31,825 bases of DNA from Strigomonas culicis (lineage: Eukaryota > Euglenozoa > Kinetoplastea > Trypanosomatida > Trypanosomatidae), in assembly GCA_000482145.1 (NCBI GenBank), contig AUXH01000174.1:1-31825 (forward strand), in the 5' to 3' direction. The first letter of the stretch is position 1, and every line of letters begins with the position of its first letter. The position numbers and the translations under genes are program-made. This document shows positions 24,087 through 31,825 of the stretch, in pieces. The notes under the pieces were generated by a model. It saw only the letters and a list, made by a program, of their open reading frames with translations, did no database searches and was not told the origin of the DNA.

Positions 24087-24577
24087 CGTGCGTATGCGCG
24101 AACAACAGTAAAGTAAAAAAAAAGAGCTACTTTTCGCCTTACTGACGCTTCACCGCTTGTTGTCCCTAAATGTGTGCCTAAAAACGCTTCCTATTAGCGA
24201 GTGAAAGTGCTACTCTTGAGGGAGAACAAAAGGGAAAGAATGAAATGTAAATACAACGGGAAGCATGACAAGCAAGTTTTTTCGTTTTTAATGGCTGCTG
24301 ATTGTTGTTTTTTTACTTCGCACTGTAGAGAAAATGAAAACGTCGACAGGGTTCCGTGAAGTACAAGTACAGGAAATAAAACTGGAACAATACAATACAT
24401 CTTTGTCAAAGAACACCAACAATATCTACAGAAAGACTATACATCTAAAAGGAATAGTAGTGGAACGGAGGGAGAGGGGGGAGGGGGAAACAGCAAGCGT
24501 TTAGAAAAAAAATAAACCTGCAGCACTCGATAGCACCATGCCTGCAACCGTATGTCAACACGGACGCGCCTTGACAC
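24087..24577 (-). promoter_or_regulatory. Intergenic region with splice signals for the small one-helix gene
   Basis: Near the ATG there is only an A-rich block at 24114-24125. A better pyrimidine tract (plus-strand purines 24216-24243) has an AG candidate at 24212-24213, giving a 5' UTR of about 125 bases. A G-rich purine block at 24465-24490 is further right in the 3' UTR of the EFHB-like gene. No gene is seen. Confidence 0.4.
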
Positions 24578-25762
24578 TTACAGGTACCCCATGGCGGAGG
24601 CCGCGTTCTTGAACTGCTCTATGCCGCACCGCCCGTCCTGCGCGTTAGCCGCGAACACCTCCTCTATCTGGGCGTCCGTCATGCCGAAGTCGCACTTGTG
24701 GCAGAGCTCGCGGACGCCCTCGAGATCGCGGCCGCCGGCGAAGTACTTCGACTGCACGCCCATGCTCACGTAGTGGCAGGGGTTCACCAGCTGCTGCGCG
24801 GTGGCCTCGTCGCCGAGCCTGTCCAGCGTGAGGATCTGCCGCCCGCGGGCGTCGGCGGTGGTTGTGCCGGACAGCTCCTGCGCGGTCGGCCCGCCGCGGC
24901 CGCCACCCTGCTGCGCGGTCGACGCGGCGGCGCTCGCCGCGTCGTCGCCCTGCCCGTCAGGCCTGTCCTTGGGCCCCGCCGCCCAGCTCGACAGCAGCGC
25001 CTTCACGGCCGGCTCCGGCGCCTTCTGGCGGCGCGCGCCCCACTCCTCCGGGTCGTCGAAGCCTTACGGCTTCGACTTGCCTAACTCCGCCTTGGTGATG
25101 CTGTTGTAGTCGCGCACGACGCGCGGCACGAGGTGCGTCGCCTCGCGCGGCCGCATCGTGTCGCCGGCGCGCTCGCCCTTGCCGCTCTGCGCGCCGAAGC
25201 AGTGCTGCGTCGGGTTGATCCCGATGCCGTCCCAGTCGTACACGCGGTCCAGCTGCCGCCCCGCCGGGTGCATGTCGTCCATCGTGCGCATATTGTCCAT
25301 CGTCACCTTCGCGGACTCGCCCTTCGCCGTCGGCATGCCGAAGCCGTCCTTGGGCGTCGGCACGGGGTACGGCGGCTCCGGGCCCTGGCCGAGCGGGCGC
25401 GCCTTGTGGCTCTGGTAGTTGGCCTCGCGCTGCTCGTCGACCCGCACGGCCGCGCGGTCGCCGTACAGCCCTGGCCGCAGGCACTCCTCCATACCCCCGT
25501 CGTTCGGCGCCTTCACGCCGAAGACCGCGTCCGGGTCGGCCGGCGGATCGTGGGCGCGGCCCCAGTGGCGCAGCACCTCGCCCACCTCCGGGCCGCGGTG
25601 CTTGTACGCCTTGATCTTGTCCGGCGTCACCGCGCCGGCCGGGTTGTAGCTGGACGTGAGGTCCGCCACGGTCGCCTCACTGCAGTCGCCGCCGACGCCG
25701 GCCGGCCGGATCTGCGGCGCCACACGCGCGAGGCGGTCCTTCGTCGACAGGGCGTACGACAT
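24578..25762 (-). CDS. EFHB: EFHB/CFAP21-like flagellar protein with an in-frame TAA
   Basis: Codons run in one frame from the ATG at 25762 (MSYALSTKDRLARVAPQ) to the TAA at 24578, 394 codons, but with a TAA at 25064-25066. The part before the stop has ordered motifs (DLTSSYNPAGAVTPDKIKAY, EVGEVLRHWGRAHDPPADP, FGVKAPNDGG, TPKDGFGMP, MRPREATHLVPRVVRDYNSI). The part after it continues GFDDPEEWGARRQKAPEP, then a Gly/Ala-rich linker, and ends in a helix-loop-helix region like a degenerate EF-hand (LEGVRELCHKCDFGMTDAQI, then IEQFKNAASAMGYL). This order resembles EFHB (CFAP21), a protein inside the axonemal doublet microtubules. The calcium loop lacks most acidic ligands. The codon at the TAA sits between KP and GFDDPEEW, where one base change from a tyrosine codon would suffice. 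A longer upstream frame to 26005 is non-coding. Confidence 0.65.
25064..25066 (-). other. Internal TAA codon in the EFHB-like gene
   Basis: TAA in frame with coding sequence on both sides, between ...GKSKP and GFDDPEEW.... No AG-preceded pyrimidine tract or new ATG lies between the halves, so they do not look like two genes. It could be a real nonsense change, a readthrough site or a base-call error. Confidence 0.85.
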
Positions 25763-26117
25763 GGAAGAGTGGGTGTGCGGGGTGGGTGGGCAAGCGGCAA
25801 GACAAGAAGTGAAACCTGTTTTCCTTTTTCCTTTAGAACACTTAGGAGGAGAAAGAGGAGAGAGAGAATGTGTGTATATGTGTGTAGAGATATACATATG
25901 CATGTGTGTGTACGTGTGCATAATCACAACCAACGGATGCGGTCCCCCATGAGGTGGCTCAGGGATGTGAGGAATGATGGATGCAAAACAAAGTATATAT
26001 GACATTGTGAAAGCAACAGCAGGAGGGTCGAAGCCCTTCTCTAAAGTCTTCCAAGACGGAGGAAATCGGACACTCCTCTTCAGGGCGACGTCGCAAGTGC
26101 CGCGGGACGTTCCCTGT
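25763..26117 (-). promoter_or_regulatory. Intergenic region with splice signals for the EFHB-like gene
   Basis: A plus-strand purine block at 25842-25868 is the polypyrimidine tract, with AG candidates at 25831-25839 about 70 bases from the ATG. A TG-rich repeat adjoins it at 25867-25920. The rest is the 3' UTR of the Piezo gene. No gene is seen. Confidence 0.5.
25867..25920. repeat. Interrupted TG/TATG repeat
   Basis: TG-rich run with TATA interruptions (CA on the transcript), immediately upstream, in transcript order, of the EFHB-like gene's polypyrimidine tract. Confidence 0.85.
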
Positions 26118-29100
26118 CTAGCTGGCCCTGTTTCGCCCGGTGCCGGCCGCCTCCTCCCCCTCGTAGAGGGCTCGCATGCTGCCCGTGGCGGACCGCAGCC
26201 TCTCCGGCGAGCGCAGCAGGTCCACGAGGTGCAGGTAGGCGGCGTGCTCGACCGCGAGCTCGCCGCACTCCCGCGCGATGGCGATCCCCTCCAGCAGTTG
26301 CTCCACCGCCGCCGGGTCCGCGACGTCGGTCAGCACGACGTGCTTCGCCTTGTCCACCAGCAGCAGCCGCAGCAGGCGCCCAATCGCGAGCACAAAGGTG
26401 GTGTAGAGCGCCACGAGGCCCAGGCGGTTCAGGATGGAGAAGCCCACCACGATGTTGTCCGACAGCACCGCAAAGTAGAGCGGGGTCGTCGCGCGCGCCC
26501 CCGCCGGCCCCGCCGCCTCGTAGTCGTAGCCCTCGCAGCCGCGGCCCGTCGCCAGGCAGTCGTACTCGGGGAAGGCACTGCTGTTCGTCGGCACGTTGCC
26601 GCCGCTGAAGAGCGGGTCGCACTGCATGCACCAGTACATGACCCACTGGCCGAGCTTATCCTGCTCGCGGCGCAGCGTCAGGCCGCACGTCACGCGGTTG
26701 CGCGCCGCGTCGCTGTACAGCTGCACGCTGGACGGCCGGTTGAACACGAACGGGCTGTAATAGCTGTCGAGCGTCACGTAGGCCGCGGCGGTCTCCTCGG
26801 CGGTGAGCATGCGCATCAAGTCCGCCGCGGTGTCGTTCGCGATGCGCCAGGTGAAGGTGGCTGCCTGCTCCAGGCTGCTGCTGGCCGCGCTGCCGGTGCG
26901 CTGCAGCGTCATGGTGTGCCGCAGGGACATCGCGCGCTCGCTCGCGGCCGCGCGCTGCAGCTGCGCAAGCGTCGCCTTGAGCGCGTGGGGGCTGATGCGC
27001 CACACCTCGCTGCTGCACGCGTCGAGCGACAGCAGCTGCATCCGCTTCTCGGACTGCAGGAGGCCGTGCGCCGCGAGGCTGGGCCGCGTGCGGGCGAGCC
27101 ACAGCGGCCACGCCGCCGGCACCGGCACGGCCGCGCGGGCGGCGGACAGCAGGAACGGGTCGCCGTCCATGAAGGCGAGCGACGAAGACAGCGTCGTGAC
27201 CGCGTTGGGCGACGTCGACGGGTTCAGCGACGAGAAGTAGAGCAGCGGGCCGATGAGCGCCGCGAAGACGAGAAGGATGTTGCCCACGCCGGCCGTCCAC
27301 TTGCCGTACACCGGCACCGCGCTGCCGAGGCGCCGCGGGGGGTGCCGCCGCGCCTCCTGGCAGATCTCGACGCGCCGCATGTACATGGTGTGGTAGACAT
27401 CCTCGACCTTGAGGTACTCGCGCAGCTCGAGCGCGGTGCGCTGCAGCGTCCAGTCCAGCAGCGTGCGCGTCTCCCACAGGAAGGGGATCGCGCGGAAGAC
27501 GGTGTAGCCGTAGTAGCGCAGCGTGCTGTCGGGCGCGGTGGTGAAGGGGTCCGTGCGGCGGTGCCGCGGGAAGCCGACGCGCACCTGGCCGACCGAGAAG
27601 TACACGGAGGCCATCTTGAGCAGGAAAAAGAGACTGCCCGCCGTGTGCGTGGTGGCGGCGCCGCGCCACCACCAGTAGCTCAGGCCGTACGCGAGGCACA
27701 GCACGACGTTGAGGGCCGCCTTCGCGGCCATGCGGCGCTGCACATAGAGGGCGCGCTCCGCGAGGCCCAGCTCCACGGACAGACAGACGAGCAGCACGAA
27801 GCGGCCGGGCAGCAGGTTGTCGAGCACCGTCTCCTGGATCGTCGCCGCCTGCTGCCCCGCCATGCTGCTGTAGCCCGCGACGAGCACGACGAGGGCGAGC
27901 GCCTCCGGCAACGTGTACAGCAGGTAGCGGTCGCGGCCCACGCCGCACACCGTCACGACGTTGCGCACGTACGCGCGCACGCAGCGGCAGGGGCCGCACA
28001 GGCAGCGCCACGAGACATACCGCTGCACCTCCTCCGCGACGTCGAAGACGTCGCTCGCATCGTCATCGTTGTCGCCCTCCTCGAACTCCTCCTCCGGCGC
28101 TTCCTCCTCCGGCTCGCCCTCGTTGTCGGCGGCGCCGTCCTCCGGCGGCGGCGCGGGCGCCGTCTGCTGCGCCGCGCTCGCCTCGCGCCGCCGCCGCGCG
28201 CGCAGGGCGCTGTTGTCGTAGAGGCCGTTGTGGACGCACATGTACTGGTGCAGCACGACGAGGGCGAACTCCACGAAGCTGGCGCTCATCGCCAGGCGGT
28301 CCGTCGCCGCCGCGCTGGACGGCACCGGCAGCACGAGCCGCGACAGCCAGAAGGCGGTGGCCGCCGGCGGCGGGTGCTGCACCGTGACGACGCCGATCAC
28401 CGTCTTGACGACGATGCCCGCCGCGAGGTACACGCAGAGCAGCTGATAGCTCGACTTGGACGCGAAGGGGTAGTACGCGATGGGCACGCAGAGGAGGTAG
28501 CACAGCACAGACACCTCGAAGAGGCAGCCCGTCAGCACGCAGTTCAGCAGCGCGCCGACCACCACCAGCACGGACGTGTGGTGGGAGGCGCAGAGCAGAC
28601 CGACGTGGCCGAGGCGCCACAGCGTCGCGCGCCAGGACGTCAGCGACCCCACGTCGGGGTCCATGCTGTCGGCGTGGCGCGCGAGGAAGCGTATGAGGCG
28701 GTGCGCGGCGCGCTGCCACGACGGCACGGCCGCCTCCGCGGGCGCCGCCGGCGCCGCCGTTGCCTGCGGCTCCGGCGCGGGCGGCGCGGTGCGCTGCAGC
28801 AGGGCGATGCGGGCCTGCATGTGCGCGTCGTACTCCACCGCGGCGCGCACCGCGGCCGCGCTCTCACGCGCGAGGCGCTGGCGCCGCGCCTCGTAGCAGG
28901 CCTGTCGCGAGGCGGCGGACCCGTAGAGGCGGTACAGCACCGACCCGTACACAAAGTCGTTGTACACCCGCGTCTGCGCGACGACCGCGAAGAGCAGCGC
29001 GACGTGCGGCCACGCGAGCGAGCAGTAGCCGCCGGTGCGCGCGTCCGCGCCGAGTAGCGTGGCTGCCCAGGAGTGGCGCCGGCGCAGCAGCGCCGCGACG

Positions 29101-31825
29101 GCGGGCACGTGGCAGAGCAGCGCCACCGCCGGCGCGACGGTGTACAGCGCGGCGAGCGGCCGCCACGCGCGGTGGAAGTGCCAGTGCAGGCTCTCCACGT
29201 ACGTCACGAGCACCATGCCGAGCACCGTGTAGACGGAGGTCATCACCGAGGCGGTGAGCACCGCGCCGGCCAGCAGTGTCAGCAGCGCGAGCGGCGCGCC
29301 GTAGCAGCAGGCGAGGGCGAGGCCCCTGCTGCACGCGTAGTAGCGCCCGGCGCGCAGCTCCGGTGGAACCGGCGGGACGGCCACCTGGAGCTGCGCGGCC
29401 GTCAGCGCCTGCAGCCCGCCGGTGTGCGCGCGCAGCGCGCTGTTCACCTGGTCGATGAGGGAGTAGTGGCCGTTGTAGGCGTGCAGGCTGAGGGTGTCGC
29501 TCGCGGCGAGGATGCGCGTCGTGTGGCGGCGCGTGGCGTGCAGCAGCGCAAGGCACGCGACGAGCAGCCAGCTCGCGGTCGTGAGCTGCGCGGGCGGCGC
29601 GGCGACCCACTGCAGCCAGGCGCCGCCCGCCGCCGGCGGGAAGACACCGAGGTCTGCGGTCGCACGCAGCAGCGCGATGCCGCCCAGCAACAGACAGACC
29701 CCCGCCGTGACGCCACGGAGGTGCCACACGCGCCGGAAGAACGCGGGGCGGCCGGCCGCGACGAGCACCCCGACGAGGAGCAGCAGTAGCAGCCCGGGGA
29801 GGGCGTGCTGCAGTGCCAGCAGCGCGCAGAGCAGCAGCAGCACGACGCCCTCGAAGCCCGCGAAGAGCAGCGTCGCGGAGGTCGCGGCGCGCACCGCGGC
29901 CGAGCGGCTCGGGCGGAGCGCGCGGCGCACCAGCACGGCGGCGGCCACCAGCAGCGGCCACAGCGCGACGGCGAGCGCTGACGTTGCGTCGCCGTACTTC
30001 TCGAGGCCGATGATCCGCGCGACCGCGACGGCGCCGCGGCCGCCGCCCACCGCGACGCTGGCGGTGATGGCCGGCACCCACCGCAGCTGGAAGGCCAGGA
30101 CGGCGGCCGCGTGGAGCGTCGCGTAGGGCCACACGAGCACCGGCGCCGCGTCCAGCCACAGCGCGGCCAGGTAGGGCGCGTGTAGCAGGCACGGGTACTG
30201 CTCGAAGGAGCGGAACAGCACGAGCCACGAGACGGCGACGCTGCCGTGCGCGACGAGCGCGACGGCGGCGCTGCCGCGGCCCTCGCACACGCGCAGCACA
30301 CGCGCCCAGAAGCGCTGGAAGGGCATGTCCTTGTCGGTCATCGCGCCGATGCTGGCGGTGGAGCCGGTGGACCCCATCGACAGCACGAGCGTCGCCATGA
30401 CGTACCACGGCGCCACGTACACCAGCAGCCAATGCTTCAGCGGCCGCGTGAAGAGGCCGATCTCCTGACCGCAGAGCGCCGCCTCCGCCGCGCAGGAGGG
30501 CAGCGCGGCGAGCAGCCGCTCGACCAGCGGCTGGCCGTGCACCCACTGCGCTCCCAGGACGAGTGCCAGCACCAGCATGCTGTAGGCGCCGCAGACCGCG
30601 CGGCTCGCGCGCAGCAGCGGTGGGTGCCGGTACGTCACCGCGACGAACACGAGAAGCGAGAGCCACAGCTGCCCGCTCACGAACGCAGACCGGTAGGAGA
30701 GGTGCGCGCTGAGGCCGATGGCGACGGTCGCCAGCACCGCCTGCGCGCGGAGCAGCCAGTGCTGCACCTCCACCGTCAGCGTGAAGGCGCGCAGCTCCTG
30801 CGCCGCCAGCACGTCGCTCCAGCTCGCGTGGTCGCACACAATGACGCCCTCGTAGACGTACAGCACCGCGGTCGCGACCGCGTAGGGCCACAGGTCGTTC
30901 TTGGAGCGCAGTACCACCAGGCCGAGGACGTCCAGCGGGATCGTCGTGCCCGGCAGGTACTGCGGCACGCGCCCGGTCACCTCCGCGAGGTGCGTGTAGA
31001 AGAGGAGCGCGCTGCCCACCGCCAGGACCGCGACGCCCGGCACGTGGCGGTAGCGCCGCAGCAGGCGCGGGAACAAAAAGTAGAGCACCAGCAGCAGCAG
31101 CAGGCCGGCGTGCGCCAGGTCCGTGTTGCAGACCCACGTGCCGCACCACAGCAGCAGCGCCTCCACCACGGGCCAGTGCAGCAGCCACAGCGCCGCGCAG
31201 CAGCCCTGCGCGCAGCGCCGACCCGCCGTCGCGCCGACGGCCGCGCGCTCGCGCAGCAGCGCCGGCGCGACCGGCGCGGCGGCCGTCAGCCACACGCGCT
31301 CCTCCGCGGTCGGCGGCCGCCCCGCCTCGCGCGCGAAGGTGTCGAGCACGGTGCCGGCGGCACAGCTGTCCTCGATGCGCTGGGCCCACGCCCGCAGCGT
31401 CGCCGCGCGCACCTCCGTCAGACCGGCGCCCGCATCCTCGCCCTCCCCCGCCGCCGCCGCCGCGGCGGGGCCCGGCGCCGGCGCCACGTAGCGCACGACG
31501 CAGTGCGCGGCGAGGAGGGCGTGGCTCAGGAATAGCTGCCACGCGCACCAGCGCGTCCGGTCCCCGTGCAGCAGAAAGACGCTGGCCCACTGCACAGACA
31601 CCGCCGCGCACGCGGACACGCACACGTACTGGCCGACGATCGCGAGCAGGAAGAGCAGCGGCCGCAGCGGGCCGCGCCGCCGCTGGCCGGCCAGCACCAC
31701 CGCGAGGAACGACGTGACGCTCGTGCACACGACAAGGTAGACGCACGCAAGGCCGATGAGCAGCGCGGCGAGGGCGCGGTGCACGGCGGGCGGCACCGCC
31801 GGCGCGGCGCGCGCGCGGGCCGCGG
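26118..31825 (-). CDS. PIEZO: Piezo-family mechanosensitive cation channel (5' end outside the window)
   Basis: About 1,900 residues are visible and the frame stays open to the right edge, so the start is outside; the apparent start at 31796 is a GTG. Long arrays of hydrophobic helices fill most of the protein. The C-terminal region carries the Piezo signature. An anchor segment at about 27448-27488 reads IPFLWETRTLLDWTL, fitting the family's PF-x2-E-x6-W motif, followed by ELREYLKVEDVYHTMYMRR. The outer pore helix is near 27235-27300 (GVGNILLVFAALIGPLLYF). An extracellular cap of about 260 residues follows. The inner pore helix is at about 26345-26445 (VGFSILNRLGLVALYTTFVL, then AIGRLLRLLLVD). 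The cytosolic end has ARECGELAVEHAAYLHLVDL followed by LRSPERL, matching Piezo's ...E...L..LYRSPE pattern. An acidic linker (EPEEEAPEEEFEEGDNDDD) lies near 28060-28125. Such channels open under membrane tension as trimers. Confidence 0.88.
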   Translation of the reverse strand, partial: AARARAAPAVPPAVHRALAALLIGLACVYLVVCTSVTSFLAVVLAGQRRRGPLRPLLFLLAIVGQYVCVSACAAVSVQWASVFLLHGDRTRWCAWQLFLSHALLAAHCVVRYVAPAPGPAAAAAAGEGEDAGAGLTEVRAATLRAWAQRIEDSCAAGTVLDTFAREAGRPPTAEERVWLTAAAPVAPALLRERAAVGATAGRRCAQGCCAALWLLHWPVVEALLLWCGTWVCNTDLAHAGLLLLLVLYFLFPRLLRRYRHVPGVAVLAVGSALLFYTHLAEVTGRVPQYLPGTTIPLDVLGLVVLRSKNDLWPYAVATAVLYVYEGVIVCDHASWSDVLAAQELRAFTLTVEVQHWLLRAQAVLATVAIGLSAHLSYRSAFVSGQLWLSLLVFVAVTYRHPPLLRASRAVCGAYSMLVLALVLGAQWVHGQPLVERLLAALPSCAAEAALCGQEIGLFTRPLKHWLLVYVAPWYVMATLVLSMGSTGSTASIGAMTDKDMPFQRFWARVLRVCEGRGSAAVALVAHGSVAVSWLVLFRSFEQYPCLLHAPYLAALWLDAAPVLVWPYATLHAAAVLAFQLRWVPAITASVAVGGGRGAVAVARIIGLEKYGDATSALAVALWPLLVAAAVLVRRALRPSRSAAVRAATSATLLFAGFEGVVLLLLCALLALQHALPGLLLLLLVGVLVAAGRPAFFRRVWHLRGVTAGVCLLLGGIALLRATADLGVFPPAAGGAWLQWVAAPPAQLTTASWLLVACLALLHATRRHTTRILAASDTLSLHAYNGHYSLIDQVNSALRAHTGGLQALTAAQLQVAVPPVPPELRAGRYYACSRGLALACCYGAPLALLTLLAGAVLTASVMTSVYTVLGMVLVTYVESLHWHFHRAWRPLAALYTVAPAVALLCHVPAVAALLRRRHSWAATLLGADARTGGYCSLAWPHVALLFAVVAQTRVYNDFVYGSVLYRLYGSAASRQACYEARRQRLARESAAAVRAAVEYDAHMQARIALLQRTAPPAPEPQATAAPAAPAEAAVPSWQRAAHRLIRFLARHADSMDPDVGSLTSWRATLWRLGHVGLLCASHHTSVLVVVGALLNCVLTGCLFEVSVLCYLLCVPIAYYPFASKSSYQLLCVYLAAGIVVKTVIGVVTVQHPPPAATAFWLSRLVLPVPSSAAATDRLAMSASFVEFALVVLHQYMCVHNGLYDNSALRARRRREASAAQQTAPAPPPEDGAADNEGEPEEEAPEEEFEEGDNDDDASDVFDVAEEVQRYVSWRCLCGPCRCVRAYVRNVVTVCGVGRDRYLLYTLPEALALVVLVAGYSSMAGQQAATIQETVLDNLLPGRFVLLVCLSVELGLAERALYVQRRMAAKAALNVVLCLAYGLSYWWWRGAATTHTAGSLFFLLKMASVYFSVGQVRVGFPRHRRTDPFTTAPDSTLRYYGYTVFRAIPFLWETRTLLDWTLQRTALELREYLKVEDVYHTMYMRRVEICQEARRHPPRRLGSAVPVYGKWTAGVGNILLVFAALIGPLLYFSSLNPSTSPNAVTTLSSSLAFMDGDPFLLSAARAAVPVPAAWPLWLARTRPSLAAHGLLQSEKRMQLLSLDACSSEVWRISPHALKATLAQLQRAAASERAMSLRHTMTLQRTGSAASSSLEQAATFTWRIANDTAADLMRMLTAEETAAAYVTLDSYYSPFVFNRPSSVQLYSDAARNRVTCGLTLRREQDKLGQWVMYWCMQCDPLFSGGNVPTNSSAFPEYDCLATGRGCEGYDYEAAGPAGARATTPLYFAVLSDNIVVGFSILNRLGLVALYTTFVLAIGRLLRLLLVDKAKHVVLTDVADPAAVEQLLEGIAIARECGELAVEHAAYLHLVDLLRSPERLRSATGSMRALYEGEEAAGTGRNRAS

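Noticed and set aside
25064..25066. Stop-codon reassignment (UAA as sense)
   Set aside because: Many genes here end at TAA, including 14-3-3, eL22 and the EFHB-like gene itself, and only one internal TAA was found. Genome-wide reassignment is not supported.
25763..26005. N-terminal extension of the EFHB-like ORF to 26005
   Set aside because: It would cover the polypyrimidine tract and TG repeat (a YTHMHMYISTHIYTHS-like stretch); the ATG at 25762 after the splice tract is better.
25974..29057. 1,027-residue plus-strand ORF antisense to Piezo
   Set aside because: Its composition is Arg/Ala/His/Val-rich with no domain, it overlaps a protein with clear Piezo motifs, and it opposes every other gene. 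It is a by-product of GC-rich codons.
1..31825. tRNA, rRNA, spliced-leader RNA, CRISPR or transposon sequences
   Set aside because: No cloverleaf-like gene with A/B boxes, spliced-leader-like repeat, direct-repeat array or reverse transcriptase/transposase motif was recognised. Small nucleolar RNAs cannot be excluded by eye.

Overview
The window looks like nuclear DNA of a trypanosomatid (kinetoplastid protist). Sixteen genes are recognised and all lie on the minus strand. No candidate intron was recognised. Each is separated from the next by a few hundred bases of AT-rich DNA. Almost every gap carries a long purine-rich block on the plus strand, which is a polypyrimidine tract on the coding strand, just upstream of the next start codon. 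This is the layout of a polycistronic transcription unit processed by spliced-leader trans-splicing and coupled polyadenylation. Coding DNA is very GC-rich at third codon positions, so large antisense ORFs appear by chance. The gaps, at about 300-600 bases, are shorter than is usual in Leishmania. I cannot name the genus from sequence alone.

In transcription order (right to left) the genes are: the 3' part of a Piezo-family mechanosensitive channel (26118-31825, running off the right edge); an EFHB/CFAP21-like axonemal protein with an internal TAA (24578-25762); a small one-helix, probably mitochondrial protein (23604-24086); a divergent actin-like protein (21964-23169); a long charged coiled-coil protein broken by a one-base shift in a C9 run (19184-21620); a Pro/Gly-rich protein with a PI31-like tail (18272-18733); a membrane-anchored macrodomain-like protein (17128-17919); a crotonase-fold protein resembling mitoribosomal mS47, broken by a one-base shift in a C8 run (13106-16532); cytosolic ribosomal protein eL22 (12217-12603); mitoribosomal bL20m (11268-11846); a CCZ1-like longin protein (9590-10912); a two-helix surface protein with Cache-like ectodomains and a poly-threonine hinge (6628-9228); a membrane protein with a CxxCxxC cluster (5315-6205); a GMC-family flavoprotein lacking the usual catalytic residues (3407-5014); a coiled-coil protein (1401-3044); and a 14-3-3 protein (215-997).

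As is normal for trypanosomatid transcription units, neighbours are not one pathway. Themes recur all the same: mitochondrial translation (mS47-like, bL20m), sensing at the membrane (Piezo, Cache-like protein), cytoskeleton and flagellum (EFHB, actin-like, two coiled-coil proteins), and enzyme folds that have lost catalytic residues (GMC, crotonase, macrodomain, actin ATPase). The most notable observations are the Piezo homologue, the orphan Cache-like ectodomain protein, the run of apparently dead enzyme folds, and three interrupted but otherwise well-kept reading frames. Two of those interruptions are single extra C residues in homopolymers and may be assembly errors.
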